Positions 48,304-56,896 of a DNA stretch of 64,000 bases are shown here, piece after piece. Position 1 is the stretch's first letter; every line of letters starts with the position of its first letter. This stretch comes from Pseudorhodoferax sp. Leaf265 (GTDB taxonomy: Bacteria > Pseudomonadota > Gammaproteobacteria > Burkholderiales > Burkholderiaceae_C): NCBI RefSeq assembly GCF_001422365.1, contig NZ_LMMT01000034.1, forward strand, positions 126,678-190,677, written 5' to 3'. Both the position numbers and the translations under genes were made by a program. The notes beneath the pieces were generated by a model. It saw nothing but the letters and a program-made list of their open reading frames with translations, ran no database searches and had not been told where the DNA came from.

Positions 48304-49946
48304 GGTGGTGTGGCGGCGACGGGTTGGTTGGCGGCGGGCGATGGTAAGCCCCCGGCGCTGCCGGCGAATGCCCGCAGCAGCAGCGGTGTCAGCCCGTGCA
48401 TGTCGGCGAGCGCGGGGCCGCGCGGCGCCAGGCCCGCGCCGAAGCCGGCGTCCAGCAGGCGCTGGCGCAGCTGCGGATCGTGCGCGATCACGTGCACGGG
48501 CACGTCCCAGGAGCCCTGCTCGCCGCTCACGCCCGGGAAGGCCTGGTGGTCGCCCAGCACGATGGCGACCAGGCCTGGCGGTGCCAGCCGCTGCAGGTAG
48601 TCGCCCAGCCAGGCCCAGGTGCCGGCGATGGACTGCACATAGGCCGGCACCGGCGTGCGCAGCGAGACCGGCTCGTCCAGCGCCACGGCGAGCTGCGGCG
48701 CGGTGTAGGGCGCCGGGCCGGCGAGCCGCGTCCAGTCGGCCACGAAGGGCGCGAGCGGGCGGAACGGCGCGTGGCTGTCCAGCGTGGGAAAGACGACGAA
48801 GCGCGGTGCGCGCGGCTGGGGGGCGGCGAGTTCCTGCGCGTGCAGCAGCGCCATGGCGGCCTGGTCGGGCAGCCGCGCGGGGCCGAACAGCGGGCCGGTG
48901 TAGCCGATGCTGCGTGCATCAGCGATGCGGTCAAAGCCGAAGAAGCGGCCTTCGGGCCAGTCGCGCTGCAGACCCGGCATCCAGCCCACGGTGCGCCAGC
49001 CCTGGGCACCGAAGTGCTGCACCAGCGTGCGGCGCTGGCTGCTGAGCAGCAGCTCGTAGTCCAGCGGGTCGCGCGTGTCCACGCCCGTGAGCAAGGCGCC
49101 GTGGGCGAGCCAGGAGGCGCCCGCGAAGGTGGGCGAGCGCACGCGCGCCGACACGGCCCAGCGGCCGCTCGCGGCGATGGCATCGGCCAGCGCGGCACGC
49201 GGGGCGGCCAGCGCGGCGTCCTGCGCCGGCCGGTCCAGCGTGCTGACGCCGTAGGACTCGGAGAACAGCAGCAGCACGTCGGCGCCGTGCAGGCCTGCGA
49301 GGTCGCTGTCCCAGGCCGGGCTGGGCGTCAGGCGCTCGGCCGCAGCGTCGCGCGGCAGCAGCAGCGCCGTCAGTGCGAGCTGGCGCGCCAGCACGGGCGT
49401 GATGCTGCCGGCGAACCAGCGGTGCCGGTCCAGCCCCTGCACACCGTGCGCAGCGAACAAGGCCAGCAGCAGCACGCTGGCGCCCTGCGCCGCATGGCGC
49501 AGTGGCCGAACCGTGAGCGCGCTGGCCAGCATGCGCCAGCTGGCCAGCAGCAGCCGGTACAGCAGCCAGCAGGCCAGCGCGAGCGCCCCGGCGCCGGCCG
49601 CCACCTGCCAGCGCGCGGCGCCCTGGTCCGCCAGCACCTGGCCCAGGTGGCGGCCGTCCCAATAGACGTGCAGCGTGCGGCCGTACAGCGCGGCCGAGGT
49701 GATTTCGGCCAGCCGCACCACGGCCAGCACGGTGCAGGCCGCGGCCAGTGTGCGCAACAGGCGCGGCGGCAGGCGACCGCGCCAGGTGGCCCAGGCAGCG
49801 GCCAGCAGCAGCGCGATGCAGAGTTCGGGCGCGATGCGCGCCGTCAGCTGCGGCCAGGGCGAGGGCCCCGGATTGACCAGCGTCAGCAGCGCATTGAGCC
49901 CCAGCAGCGGGACGGCCAGCTGCAGCAGCGGCCAGGCCCGGCTCAC
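48252..49946 (-). CDS. Sulfatase-fold membrane enzyme (LTA synthase / phosphoethanolamine transferase-like)
   Basis: A 564-residue protein beginning at GTG, which overlaps the YceI stop (GTGA). The first about 200 residues carry five or six hydrophobic helices. The rest is a periplasmic alkaline-phosphatase/sulfatase-type domain. The metal Glu is in VLLLFSESYGVS, the probable nucleophile Thr or Ser in RSPTFAGASWLAHGALLTGV, a histidine in FPTLDSHAPFRP, and a second metal pair in VAIVLGDHQAF. This is the layout of enzymes that move phospho-alcohol groups onto envelope glycans or lipids. The last about 25 residues overlap DUF502 and look non-conserved. Neighbouring CDP-alcohol phosphatidyltransferase and YceI genes support an envelope-lipid role. 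Confidence 0.8.
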   Translation of the reverse strand: MSRAWPLLQLAVPLLGLNALLTLVNPGPSPWPQLTARIAPELCIALLLAAAWATWRGRLPPRLLRTLAAACTVLAVVRLAEITSAALYGRTLHVYWDGRHLGQVLADQGAARWQVAAGAGALALACWLLYRLLLASWRMLASALTVRPLRHAAQGASVLLLALFAAHGVQGLDRHRWFAGSITPVLARQLALTALLLPRDAAAERLTPSPAWDSDLAGLHGADVLLLFSESYGVSTLDRPAQDAALAAPRAALADAIAASGRWAVSARVRSPTFAGASWLAHGALLTGVDTRDPLDYELLLSSQRRTLVQHFGAQGWRTVGWMPGLQRDWPEGRFFGFDRIADARSIGYTGPLFGPARLPDQAAMALLHAQELAAPQPRAPRFVVFPTLDSHAPFRPLAPFVADWTRLAGPAPYTAPQLAVALDEPVSLRTPVPAYVQSIAGTWAWLGDYLQRLAPPGLVAIVLGDHQAFPGVSGEQGSWDVPVHVIAHDPQLRQRLLDAGFGAGLAPRGPALADMHGLTPLLLRAFAGSAGGLPSPAANQPVAATPPCSPACRPSPNTSPARS

Positions 49947-50536
49947 TTGCGGACGGCCTCGAACTCGATCAGCAGCTGCACCTCGTCGCCGACCCAGCCG
50001 TTGGCCACGCCGTAGTCCATGCCGAAGGCGCTGCGCTTGAAGCTGCCGCGCGCCGACACGCCCATGGTGGGCACCTTGGTGATGGGCGAGGGTGCGCTCT
50101 TGTTCCAGGTGGCGGTGAGTGTGAGGGGCTGCCTGCGGCTCAGCAGTTCCAGCTCGCCGGCGATCTCGTACTGGCGTTCGCCCGTGCGCCTGCCGCCTGG
50201 CGCCGTGAAGACCATGCGCGGGAAGCTGGAGGCGTTGAGGAAGTCGCCGCCGCGCAAATGGCGGTCGCGGCCGTTGTGCTGGCTGGTCACGCTGTCGGTC
50301 TCGACCTCGATGCGCACCGCGCCGAGCTGGCCGCTGGCCTCGTCGAAGCTGTAGCTGCCGCTGGCCTTGCGGAACTGCCCCAGCACCTTGGCGTAGCCGA
50401 TGTGCTCGACCAGGAAGGCCAGCGTCAGGTGGTCGGGGTCGATCTCGTAGCGCGCGCTCTGTGCGAAGGCTGGCAGGGCGGCGCAGAGCAGGCCGGCGCA
50501 CAGGGCACGGCGCAGGCGGGCAGGGGCATGGGTCAT
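49943..50536 (-). CDS. YceI-family periplasmic isoprenoid-binding-type protein
   Basis: A 197-residue lipocalin-like protein. The signal peptide spans about 26 residues and ends AFAQ. The body has the YceI pattern YEIDPDHLTLAFLVEHIGYA, the DSVTSQHNGRDRHLRGGDFL segment and KRSAFGMDYGV. YceI proteins form an extended beta barrel that binds polyisoprenoid or other amphiphilic molecules in the periplasm. The start overlaps the CDP-alcohol phosphatidyltransferase stop (ATGA), and the stop overlaps the sulfatase-type start. The three are therefore translationally coupled, hinting that YceI carries an intermediate or lipid product of the same pathway. Confidence 0.92.
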   Translation of the reverse strand: MTHAPARLRRALCAGLLCAALPAFAQSARYEIDPDHLTLAFLVEHIGYAKVLGQFRKASGSYSFDEASGQLGAVRIEVETDSVTSQHNGRDRHLRGGDFLNASSFPRMVFTAPGGRRTGERQYEIAGELELLSRRQPLTLTATWNKSAPSPITKVPTMGVSARGSFKRSAFGMDYGVANGWVGDEVQLLIEFEAVRK

Positions 50537-51297
50537 GGGCGGGCCTCGGTGGTGTGCCGGCGTGCGAGCCAGGCGATGTCGACGGCAAAGGACCAGGCCA
50601 GCAAGGCCAGGCTGGCCGCGGCCAGCGCGGCCGACCAGTCGGGCGCGATGACCGGGCCCAGGCACACGATCAGCGCGACGATCTGCACCACGCAGACCGT
50701 CTTGCGCCGCCAGCTGGGCGGCAGCGGCGCCTCCAGCCAGGGCCACAGGCGCGCGGCCAGCACGAAGGCGTAGCGCATGCCGCCCGCGGCCAGCACCCAG
50801 GCGCCGGCCTTGCCGAACTGCAGCACCAGCGCGCTGAGCACGAGGATCAGCAGCGCGTCGGTCTCCATGTCGAAGCGCGCGCCGAAGGCGCTGGCCTGCC
50901 CGCGGGCGCGCGCCAGCGGCCCGTCGACGGCGTCGAGCACGGCTGTCAGCGTGGCCAGCAGCACGGCGCCCCAGGCCAGCGGGGGACGGGCCGCCAGCGG
51001 CTCGCCCAGCGCGGCGGCCAGCAAGGCGGCCAACGCCAGGCGCGCCAGCGTGATGGCATTGGCCGTGCCGAAGCGCCGGTGCGGCGCATGCTGGGCCAGG
51101 CCCTGCCAGACGCAGACCGCGCCGAGGCCGAACAGCACCAGCGCCTTGGGGATGTACCAGGCACCGAAACCGGCGAGCAGGCGCGCGGCGAGCGCTGCCG
51201 CCAGCAGCGCAAGCAGGGCACAGCCCAGCGCGAGCGCGGTGTCGCGCTGCAGGGCGGCACGGTCGGGTGCTGCGGCAAGGGCATGGGCGGGGGGCAA
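50533..51297 (-). CDS. CDP-alcohol phosphatidyltransferase family membrane enzyme
   Basis: An integral membrane enzyme of about 254 residues with six or so helices. The catalytic signature D-x2-D-G-x2-A-R-x8-G-x3-D-x3-D is perfect (DAVDGPLARARGQASAFGAR, then FDMETD). Such enzymes join an alcohol to a CDP-activated lipid or polyol. Start: a TTG at 51297 is preceded by GAGGAG at four bases and is preferred. An ATG at 51342 is possible but would overlap the divergent dehydrogenase gene and has no good ribosome site. It heads the leftward operon with YceI, the sulfatase-fold enzyme and DUF502. The alcohol substrate is not inferable. Confidence 0.85.
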   Translation of the reverse strand: MPPAHALAAAPDRAALQRDTALALGCALLALLAAALAARLLAGFGAWYIPKALVLFGLGAVCVWQGLAQHAPHRRFGTANAITLARLALAALLAAALGEPLAARPPLAWGAVLLATLTAVLDAVDGPLARARGQASAFGARFDMETDALLILVLSALVLQFGKAGAWVLAAGGMRYAFVLAARLWPWLEAPLPPSWRRKTVCVVQIVALIVCLGPVIAPDWSAALAAASLALLAWSFAVDIAWLARRHTTEARP

Positions 51298-51327
51298 GGC
51301 ACTCCTCGATAAGATGCCCGACCAAGC

Positions 51328-52332
51328 ATGCCAGCAACGCATTCACCAAAGGTGTCCAAGGGTTACAGCGCCTGCTGGACCGAAGCGCCCGGCCGCGCCG
51401 CGCTGCGCGGTGGCACGCTTCCTGCGCTGCCCGAAGGCAGCGTGCAGGTGCGCACGCTGCACAGCGCCGTGAGCCGCGGCACCGAGCTGCTGGTGTTCCG
51501 TGGCGAGGTGCCCGACAGCGAACACCGCCGCATGCGCGCCCCGTTCCAGGAGGGCGATTTCCCCGGCCCCGTGAAGTACGGCTATGCCAGCGTCGGCGTG
51601 GTCGAGGAGGGTCCGGCCGACTGGCTCGGCCGCCCGGTGTTCTGCCTGCACCCGCACCAGACGCGCTACCAGGTGCCGGCGGCGGCCGTGCATGCGCTGC
51701 CCGCGGGCCTGCCGCCCGCCCGCGCGGTGCTGGCGGCCAACATGGAGACCGCCGTCAACGCGCTGTGGGACGCCGCACCGCGCCTGGGCGACCGCATCGC
51801 CGTGGTCGGCGGCGGCGTGGTGGGCCTGCTGGTGGCTTGGCTGGCCGCGCGCATGCCGGGCTGCGCGGTGGAGCTCGTCGACGTGCAGCCCGAACGCGCG
51901 GCCGTGGCCGCGCGGCTGGGCCTGGCCTTCGCGCTGCCGGCGGCGGCGCGGCCCGACGCCGATCTCGTGGTCCATGCCAGCGGGCAACCGCAGGGCCTGG
52001 TCACGGCGCTGGGCCTGGCCGGCTTCGAAGCCCAGGTGCTGGAGCTGAGCTGGTACGGCCGGCGCGCCGTGACGCTGCCGCTGGGCGAAGCTTTCCATGC
52101 CCAGCGCCTGAGCCTGCGCAGCTCGCAGGTCGGCCAGGTGGCCGCGGCCCAGCGCGGCCGCTGGAGCCATGGCCGGCGCATGGCGCTGGCGCTGGACCTG
52201 CTGCGCGATCCCGCGCTCGACGTGCTGCTGACCGACCATGCCCCGTTCGACGCATTGCCTGCCGTGCTGCAGCGCCTGTCGGATGGCGCGCCACAGACCC
52301 TTTGCCAACGCATCGACTACCCCCCACCATGA
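51328..52332 (+). CDS. BchC-like MDR-family dehydrogenase without the catalytic zinc cysteine
   Basis: A 334-residue medium-chain dehydrogenase/reductase. The N-terminal block [20 protein letters not shown], then [20 protein letters not shown], resembles the BchC-like branch, where the usual zinc-site CGTD is SRGTE. The NAD(P)-binding motif is [16 protein letters not shown]. So this is a zinc-independent MDR oxidoreductase acting on an unknown alcohol or ketone. It is the first gene of the rightward operon and is divergent, by about 30 bases, from the CDP-alcohol phosphatidyltransferase gene. The stop overlaps the next ATG. Confidence 0.85.
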   Translation: MPATHSPKVSKGYSACWTEAPGRAALRGGTLPALPEGSVQVRTLHSAVSRGTELLVFRGEVPDSEHRRMRAPFQEGDFPGPVKYGYASVGVVEEGPADWLGRPVFCLHPHQTRYQVPAAAVHALPAGLPPARAVLAANMETAVNALWDAAPRLGDRIAVVGGGVVGLLVAWLAARMPGCAVELVDVQPERAAVAARLGLAFALPAAARPDADLVVHASGQPQGLVTALGLAGFEAQVLELSWYGRRAVTLPLGEAFHAQRLSLRSSQVGQVAAAQRGRWSHGRRMALALDLLRDPALDVLLTDHAPFDALPAVLQRLSDGAPQTLCQRIDYPPP

Positions 52333-52970
52333 CCATCGCTTCCACCCTGCGGCACCTGGCCCAGCACAGCCCGGCCAGCGAACGCAACCGCGAACCCATC
52401 CTCGAGCGGCTGCTGCAACTGCTGCCGCCTTCGGGCAATGCGCTGGAGATCGCCAGTGGCACGGGCCAGCACGTGGCCTTCTTCGCGGCACGCATGCCGG
52501 GCTGGATCTGGCAGCCCAGCGACCGCACGGACGGGGCCTTCGCCTCCATCGACGCCTGGTGCGCGCAGGAGGGCGCGGCCAAGGTCCATGGTCCGGTGCT
52601 GCTGGACGCCACCGCGCCGCGCTGGCCGGACGAGGGCCCGGCCTTCGAGCCCGGCAGCTTCGACCTCGTGCTGTGCGCCAACATGCTGCACATCGCGCCC
52701 TGGGCCGCCTGCGCCGGCCTCATGCAGGGCGCGGCGCGCTGCCTCGCGCCGGGCGGCCGTCTCGTGACCTACGGCCCCTACCTGGAGGCCGACGTGCCGA
52801 CCGCGCCGAGCAACCTGGCCTTCGATGCCGACCTGCGCCAGCGCGATCCGCGGTGGGGCCTGCGCGCGCTGTCCGATGTGGTGGCCGAGGCCAACGCGGC
52901 CGGCCTGCGGCTCGCCGAGCGCCACGCCATGCCCGCCAACAACCTGCTGCTCGTCTTCCAACCCGCCTGA
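52329..52970 (+). CDS. DUF938 family SAM-dependent methyltransferase-like protein
   Basis: A 213-residue cytoplasmic protein of the DUF938 group. It has the family lead [20 protein letters not shown] and the SAM motif [20 protein letters not shown]. The PSD segment, [15 protein letters not shown] and [20 protein letters not shown] are also typical. Related proteins occur widely without proven substrates; the SAM-binding fold suggests methyl transfer. The ATG overlaps the preceding stop by four bases (ATGA), so it is coupled to the dehydrogenase. Confidence 0.88.
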   Translation: MTIASTLRHLAQHSPASERNREPILERLLQLLPPSGNALEIASGTGQHVAFFAARMPGWIWQPSDRTDGAFASIDAWCAQEGAAKVHGPVLLDATAPRWPDEGPAFEPGSFDLVLCANMLHIAPWAACAGLMQGAARCLAPGGRLVTYGPYLEADVPTAPSNLAFDADLRQRDPRWGLRALSDVVAEANAAGLRLAERHAMPANNLLLVFQPA

Positions 52971-52974
52971 ATCC

Positions 52975-53382
52975 ATGTACAGCGTCAACGTCCGCGACCA
53001 CTTCATGATCGCCCACAGCTTCCGCGGCGAAGCCTTCGGCCCAGCGCAGCGCCTGCACGGCGCGACCTACGTGGTCGATGCCACCTTCCGGCGCCGTGCG
53101 CTCGATGCCGACGGCATGGTGGTCGACATCGCGCTGGCCACCAGCGTGCTGCGCGAGGTGCTGGCCGAATTCAACTTCCGCAACCTGGACGACGAAAGCG
53201 CCTTTGCGGGCCAGAACACCACGACCGAATTCATGGCCCGTGTGGTGTTCGAGCGCATCGCTGCGCGTGCACAGGCCGGTGAACTGGGGCCACACGCCCA
53301 TGGCCTGGCGTCGCTGCGCGTGCGGTTGCACGAGTCGCACGTGGCCTGGGCCGAATACGAGGGCCCGCTGGCGCCGGCCTGA
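52975..53382 (+). CDS. PTPS/QueD-like protein with altered active site
   Basis: A 135-residue protein of the 6-pyruvoyl/6-carboxytetrahydropterin synthase fold. The lead [20 protein letters not shown], then [15 protein letters not shown], aligns with QueD/PTPS. Two family histidines (in IAHSF and LHGA) remain, but the HGH zinc motif is HGA, and the catalytic Cys before it is replaced (AQRLHG). The C-terminal Glu that grips the pterin ring is kept ([13 protein letters not shown]). It should therefore bind a pterin-like ring but probably does not run standard QueD chemistry. It is embedded in an overlapping operon with a dehydrogenase, glycosyltransferase and methyltransferases, rather than with queuosine genes. 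Confidence 0.85.
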   Translation: MYSVNVRDHFMIAHSFRGEAFGPAQRLHGATYVVDATFRRRALDADGMVVDIALATSVLREVLAEFNFRNLDDESAFAGQNTTTEFMARVVFERIAARAQAGELGPHAHGLASLRVRLHESHVAWAEYEGPLAPA

Positions 53383-54428
53383 TGGCGCGCCGCTGCGTGT
53401 TCCTCGTGCCCGGCGATGCGCAGGCGCGCACCGGCGGCACGCTCTACGACCGCCGCATCGTCGCCGGCCTGCGTGCGCAGGGCTGGCGGGTCGACTGGTG
53501 CTCGCCCGGCGACGGCTTCCCCTGGCCCGACGCGGCAGCGCGTGCGCAGGCCGCGGCCTGTGTCGAAGCCTTGCCCGACGGTGCGCTGGTCGTGGCCGAT
53601 GGCCTGGCCTTCGGCGCGCTGCCGGAACTGGCCGAGCGCCATGCGGCGCGCCTGCGCTGGGTGGCGCTCGTGCACCACCCGTTGGCGCTCGAAAGCGGGC
53701 TGTCGGCGCAGGCGCAGACCCAGCTGCAGGCCAGCGAGCGGCGTGCGCTGGCCTGCGCGCGCCAGGTGCTTGTGACCAGCCCGGCCACCGTGGGCGCGCT
53801 GCAGGCCTACGCCGTCCCGGCCGCGCGCATCGCGGTGGTCGAGCCGGGCACCGACCCGGTGGCGCCGGCGCGGGGCAGCGGGCAGGGCCTGTTCCTGCTC
53901 TGCGTCGCCACGGTCACGCCGCGCAAGGCCCATGCGCTGCTGCTGCAGGCGCTGGCCGGCCTGCGCGAGCGGCCCTGGCACCTGCACTGCGCGGGCAGCC
54001 TGGCGCGTGACGCAGACACCGCCGCCGCGGCCCGGGCCCTGGCGCAATCGCTGGGTCTCGCAGACCGGGTGACCTGGCACGGCGAAGTGGATGCGCAAGC
54101 GCTGCAGGCTCTGTATGCGCAGGCCGACCTGTTCGTGCTGCCCTCGCTGTACGAGGGCTATGGCATGGCCTTCGCCGAGGCGCTCGCGCACGGGCTGCCC
54201 GTGCTCGGCTGCGCGGCCGGCGCCGTGCCCGACACCGTGCCGGCCTCGGCCGGCGTGCTCGTGCCGCCCGGCGACGGCGTGGCGCTGCAGGCCGCGCTGC
54301 AGGCGCTGCTCGACGATGCGCCGCGGCGCCGGGCGCTGGCCGACGGCGCCCATGCGGCCGGCCAGCGGCTGCCGCGCTGGGAGCAGTCCGCCGCGCGCTT
54401 CGCGGCCGTGCTGGAGGCCGTGGCATGA
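53382..54428 (+). CDS. GT4-type glycosyltransferase
   Basis: A 348-residue cytoplasmic GT-B glycosyltransferase. The N-terminal domain holds a GGTLYDRRI-type opening (ARTGGTLYDRRIVAGLRAQG). The C-terminal domain has the sugar-nucleotide signatures LFLLCVATVTPRKAHALLLQ and the E-x7-E region PSLYEGYGMAFAEALAHGLP. It should move a sugar from an NDP donor onto a small acceptor or lipid. The first ATG overlaps the PTPS-like stop by one base (TGATG), and its end overlaps the next methyltransferase. In this setting the acceptor may be the product of the PTPS-like protein, as with glycosylated pterins, but this is inference. Confidence 0.9.
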   Translation: MARRCVFLVPGDAQARTGGTLYDRRIVAGLRAQGWRVDWCSPGDGFPWPDAAARAQAAACVEALPDGALVVADGLAFGALPELAERHAARLRWVALVHHPLALESGLSAQAQTQLQASERRALACARQVLVTSPATVGALQAYAVPAARIAVVEPGTDPVAPARGSGQGLFLLCVATVTPRKAHALLLQALAGLRERPWHLHCAGSLARDADTAAAARALAQSLGLADRVTWHGEVDAQALQALYAQADLFVLPSLYEGYGMAFAEALAHGLPVLGCAAGAVPDTVPASAGVLVPPGDGVALQAALQALLDDAPRRRALADGAHAAGQRLPRWEQSAARFAAVLEAVA

Positions 54429-55294
54429 GCGGATTCAGCCGCGGCTGGCTGGCCTTGCGCGAGCCCTTCGACCGGGCCGCGCGTGCCGCCAGCGACACCG
54501 CGCTGGCGGCCTGGCGCCCGGCCGGCCCGCTGCGCGTGCTGGACCTGGGTTGCGGCACGGGGGCCAGCCTGCGTGCACTGGCGCCGCGCCTGGGTGGAGT
54601 GCAGCACTGGCACCTGGTCGACCACGACCGCGCGCTGCTGGACGCGCTGCCCGACCAGCTGGCGGACTGGGCCGCGCAAGAGGGGCTGCGCCTGCGCACC
54701 GCGCCCGGGCTGCTGCAGCTCGAAGGCCCGCAGCTGCGGGTGGACATCGTGCGCACGCAGGCCGACCTTGCGACGCAATTGGACGGGCTGCCGTTCGCGG
54801 GCAGTGCGCTCGTGACGGCATCGGCCTTGCTCGACCTCGTGTCCGAGCCCTGGCTGGCCGCGCTGGTCGGCCACTGCCGGGCCGCGCGCGCCGCGGTGTG
54901 CTGGGCGCTCGACGTGGACGGCCGGATCGAATGGTGGCCGCACGATGCCGGCGACGCGCAGGTCCTGGCCTGGTTCGGCACCCACCAGCGCCGCGACAAG
55001 GGCTTCGGGCCCGCGCTGGGGCCCACGGCCACGGCGCGCGCCACCGCCTTGCTGCAGGCGGCCGGTTACCGCACGCAGGTGCTGGCCAGCGACTGGCTGG
55101 TCGAGGCCGGACGCAGTGCGCACGACGACGCCATGCTGCAGGCCCTGTTGGAGGGCATGGCCCTGGCCGCCACCGAGCAGGCGCCGCAGGCGGCGGCCAC
55201 CGCGCAGGCCTGGCGCGCACGCCGCGCCGCGCCGCAAGCCGGCAGCCAACTGCGCGTGGGCCACGCCGACCTGCTGGCCTGGCCGGTGCCATGA
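54425..55294 (+). CDS. Class I SAM-dependent methyltransferase
   Basis: A 289-residue protein. Motif I reads LRVLDLGCGTGASLRALAPR, and an acidic second motif follows (HWHLVDHDRALLDALPDQ). LVTASALLDLVSEPWLAAL is the post-IV region. The later part contains ALDVDGRIEWWPHDAGDAQV and a basic, Ala-rich C-terminus. Homologues of this type are found beside GT4 and PTPS-like genes; the methyl acceptor is unknown. The start overlaps the glycosyltransferase stop by four bases (ATGA) and the end overlaps the GNAT start, so it is firmly inside the operon. Confidence 0.88.
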   Translation: MSGFSRGWLALREPFDRAARAASDTALAAWRPAGPLRVLDLGCGTGASLRALAPRLGGVQHWHLVDHDRALLDALPDQLADWAAQEGLRLRTAPGLLQLEGPQLRVDIVRTQADLATQLDGLPFAGSALVTASALLDLVSEPWLAALVGHCRAARAAVCWALDVDGRIEWWPHDAGDAQVLAWFGTHQRRDKGFGPALGPTATARATALLQAAGYRTQVLASDWLVEAGRSAHDDAMLQALLEGMALAATEQAPQAAATAQAWRARRAAPQAGSQLRVGHADLLAWPVP

Positions 55295-55869
55295 ACGCCA
55301 TGCCGCCCCCGCTGCGGCTGCGCGAGGAGAGTGCCCTCGCGCTCGACGGCCACGCCAGCATTCCCAGCGTGTTCACCGCGCACACCGTCTGCACCGTGCA
55401 CGCCGCGCCTGCGGGCTGGACGCTGCGCGAGCGGCCCGTCGCTGCCTTCAGCAAGGACTACGACGCCTTCGAAGATCCGCGCAGCTGGACGCGCGACTTC
55501 GACACGCGGGCCTGGGTCCTGCTCGCGGCCTACGACGGCCCGGTGCGCGCGGGCGGCGCGCTCGTGGCCGTCGCCACGCCCGGCGTCGACATGCTGGAAG
55601 GCCGCGACGACCTCGCGGTGCTGTGGGACCTGCGCGTCGCGCCCGCCTGGCGGGGGCGCGGGCTGGCCATGGCCTTGGTCGGCGCCACACAGGCCTGGGC
55701 CCGCCGCGCGGGCTGTAGCGAACTCAAGATCGAGACGCAGAACAACAACCCGGCCGCCTGTCGGCTCTACGCGCGCGCCGGCCTGCGGCTGGCCGTGGCC
55801 CGCCCGGGCGCCTATCCCGAGCTGCCGGACGAGGTGCAACTGATCTGGCGCATGCGCCTTGCGGGCTGA
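55291..55869 (+). CDS. GNAT acetyltransferase, streptothricin-acetyltransferase-like
   Basis: A 192-residue N-acetyltransferase. The acetyl-CoA motif is DLRVAPAWRGRGLAMALVGA. It is followed by KIETQNNNPAACRLYARAGL, the signature shared with streptothricin acetyltransferases (Sat/SttH type). That resemblance suggests an amino-group acceptor on a small molecule, either to complete or to detoxify the cluster product; ribosomal-protein or other targets are not excluded. The ATG overlaps the methyltransferase stop by four bases. It is the last rightward gene and converges on the RibD-type gene one base further on. Confidence 0.88.
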   Translation: MNAMPPPLRLREESALALDGHASIPSVFTAHTVCTVHAAPAGWTLRERPVAAFSKDYDAFEDPRSWTRDFDTRAWVLLAAYDGPVRAGGALVAVATPGVDMLEGRDDLAVLWDLRVAPAWRGRGLAMALVGATQAWARRAGCSELKIETQNNNPAACRLYARAGLRLAVARPGAYPELPDEVQLIWRMRLAG

Positions 55870-55870
55870 T

Positions 55871-56755
55871 TCAGCCGCGCAGGTCCATGTCCCACAGCAC
55901 GTCGCCGCCCATGGCGAAAGTGCGCGTGGGCGGGCGCAGCGCCTGGGCCATGGCGTCGGCGCGCCGCACCTGCAGGCCGGGCCGGCCCGCGCCGATGACC
56001 ACGGGCGCCACGATCAGGTGCAGCCGGTCCAGGCAGCCCTGCTGCGCGAACTGCGAGACCGTGACACCGCCGCCCTCGACGAACAGCGTGCGCAGGCCGC
56101 GTTCGGCCAACGCCTGGCGCAGGGCCGGCAACGGCAGCCGGCCATCGGCCTCGGGCGCGAGCGCGATGACCTGGTCGGCACCGAGTCGCGCCTGCGCCTG
56201 CGCGCGGTGGGTGGCATCGCAGACCAGCAGCGTGGGCGCCGCGCCGTCGCGGAACACACGTGCGTCGGCGCGCACCCGCAGCCGCGGGTCCAGCACCACG
56301 CGCACGGGGTTGGGGCCAGCCACATGGCGCGTGGTCAGCTGCGGGTCGTCCAGGCTCGCGGTGCTGGCGCCCACGACCACGGCGTCGCACAGCGCGCGCA
56401 GGCGGTGCAGGTGCGTGAGGCCCTCGGGCCCGTTGACGTAGAACGCGTCGCCGCAGTGCGTGGCGATGCAGCCATCCAGGCTCTGGCCGAGCTGGGCGAT
56501 GGTCCAGTCGGCACCGGCGCCCTGGCGGTCCAGCAGCGGCTTGAGCAGCGCGAACAGTTGCTGCGCTTCGGCGTCCCAGCCCGGGCGCAAGGCATAGCCG
56601 CCGGCTTCGGACCAGCGCAAGGGCGTGCCATCGGCCAGCGGCGGCCGGCCTTCGCGCCGGCGCTGCGCGAGCGCCAGGCAGATGGGCCACAGGGCATCGA
56701 TGCCGGCCTGCGCGGTGGCGCCGGCATGCGGTAGGGGAACAGCGCTCAGGGTCAT
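55871..56755 (-). CDS. RibD C-terminal (dihydrofolate-reductase-like) family reductase
   Basis: A 294-residue protein. After an N-terminal extension (~residues 1-90), the RibD_C/DHFR-type reductase domain begins at DWTIAQLGQSLDGCIAT. It continues with GPEGLTHLHRLRALCDAVVV, DPQLTTRHVAGPNPVRVVLD and the NADPH-loop VEGGGVTVSQF. The deaminase half of riboflavin RibD is absent. Such stand-alone reductases act on pyrimidine or pterin-like ring intermediates. It converges with the GNAT gene at the end of the PTPS-like operon, which fits a reductive step on the same ring system. The start at 56755 is chosen because MTLSAVPLPHAG has GGGAG before it. Confidence 0.88.
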   Translation of the reverse strand: MTLSAVPLPHAGATAQAGIDALWPICLALAQRRREGRPPLADGTPLRWSEAGGYALRPGWDAEAQQLFALLKPLLDRQGAGADWTIAQLGQSLDGCIATHCGDAFYVNGPEGLTHLHRLRALCDAVVVGASTASLDDPQLTTRHVAGPNPVRVVLDPRLRVRADARVFRDGAAPTLLVCDATHRAQAQARLGADQVIALAPEADGRLPLPALRQALAERGLRTLFVEGGGVTVSQFAQQGCLDRLHLIVAPVVIGAGRPGLQVRRADAMAQALRPPTRTFAMGGDVLWDMDLRG

Positions 56756-56896
56756 CTCCCGGGTCGGGCGCGCGCCGGGCTGGCGCGGGCGGCTGCGGGC
56801 CATGCTAGCAGTGCGCGGCCGGCTCCACTGTAGGCCATGAGGCCTTCGCCGGCCGCACGCCGACGGCTCCGAAACACGGTCTTACACTGGTCTGCG

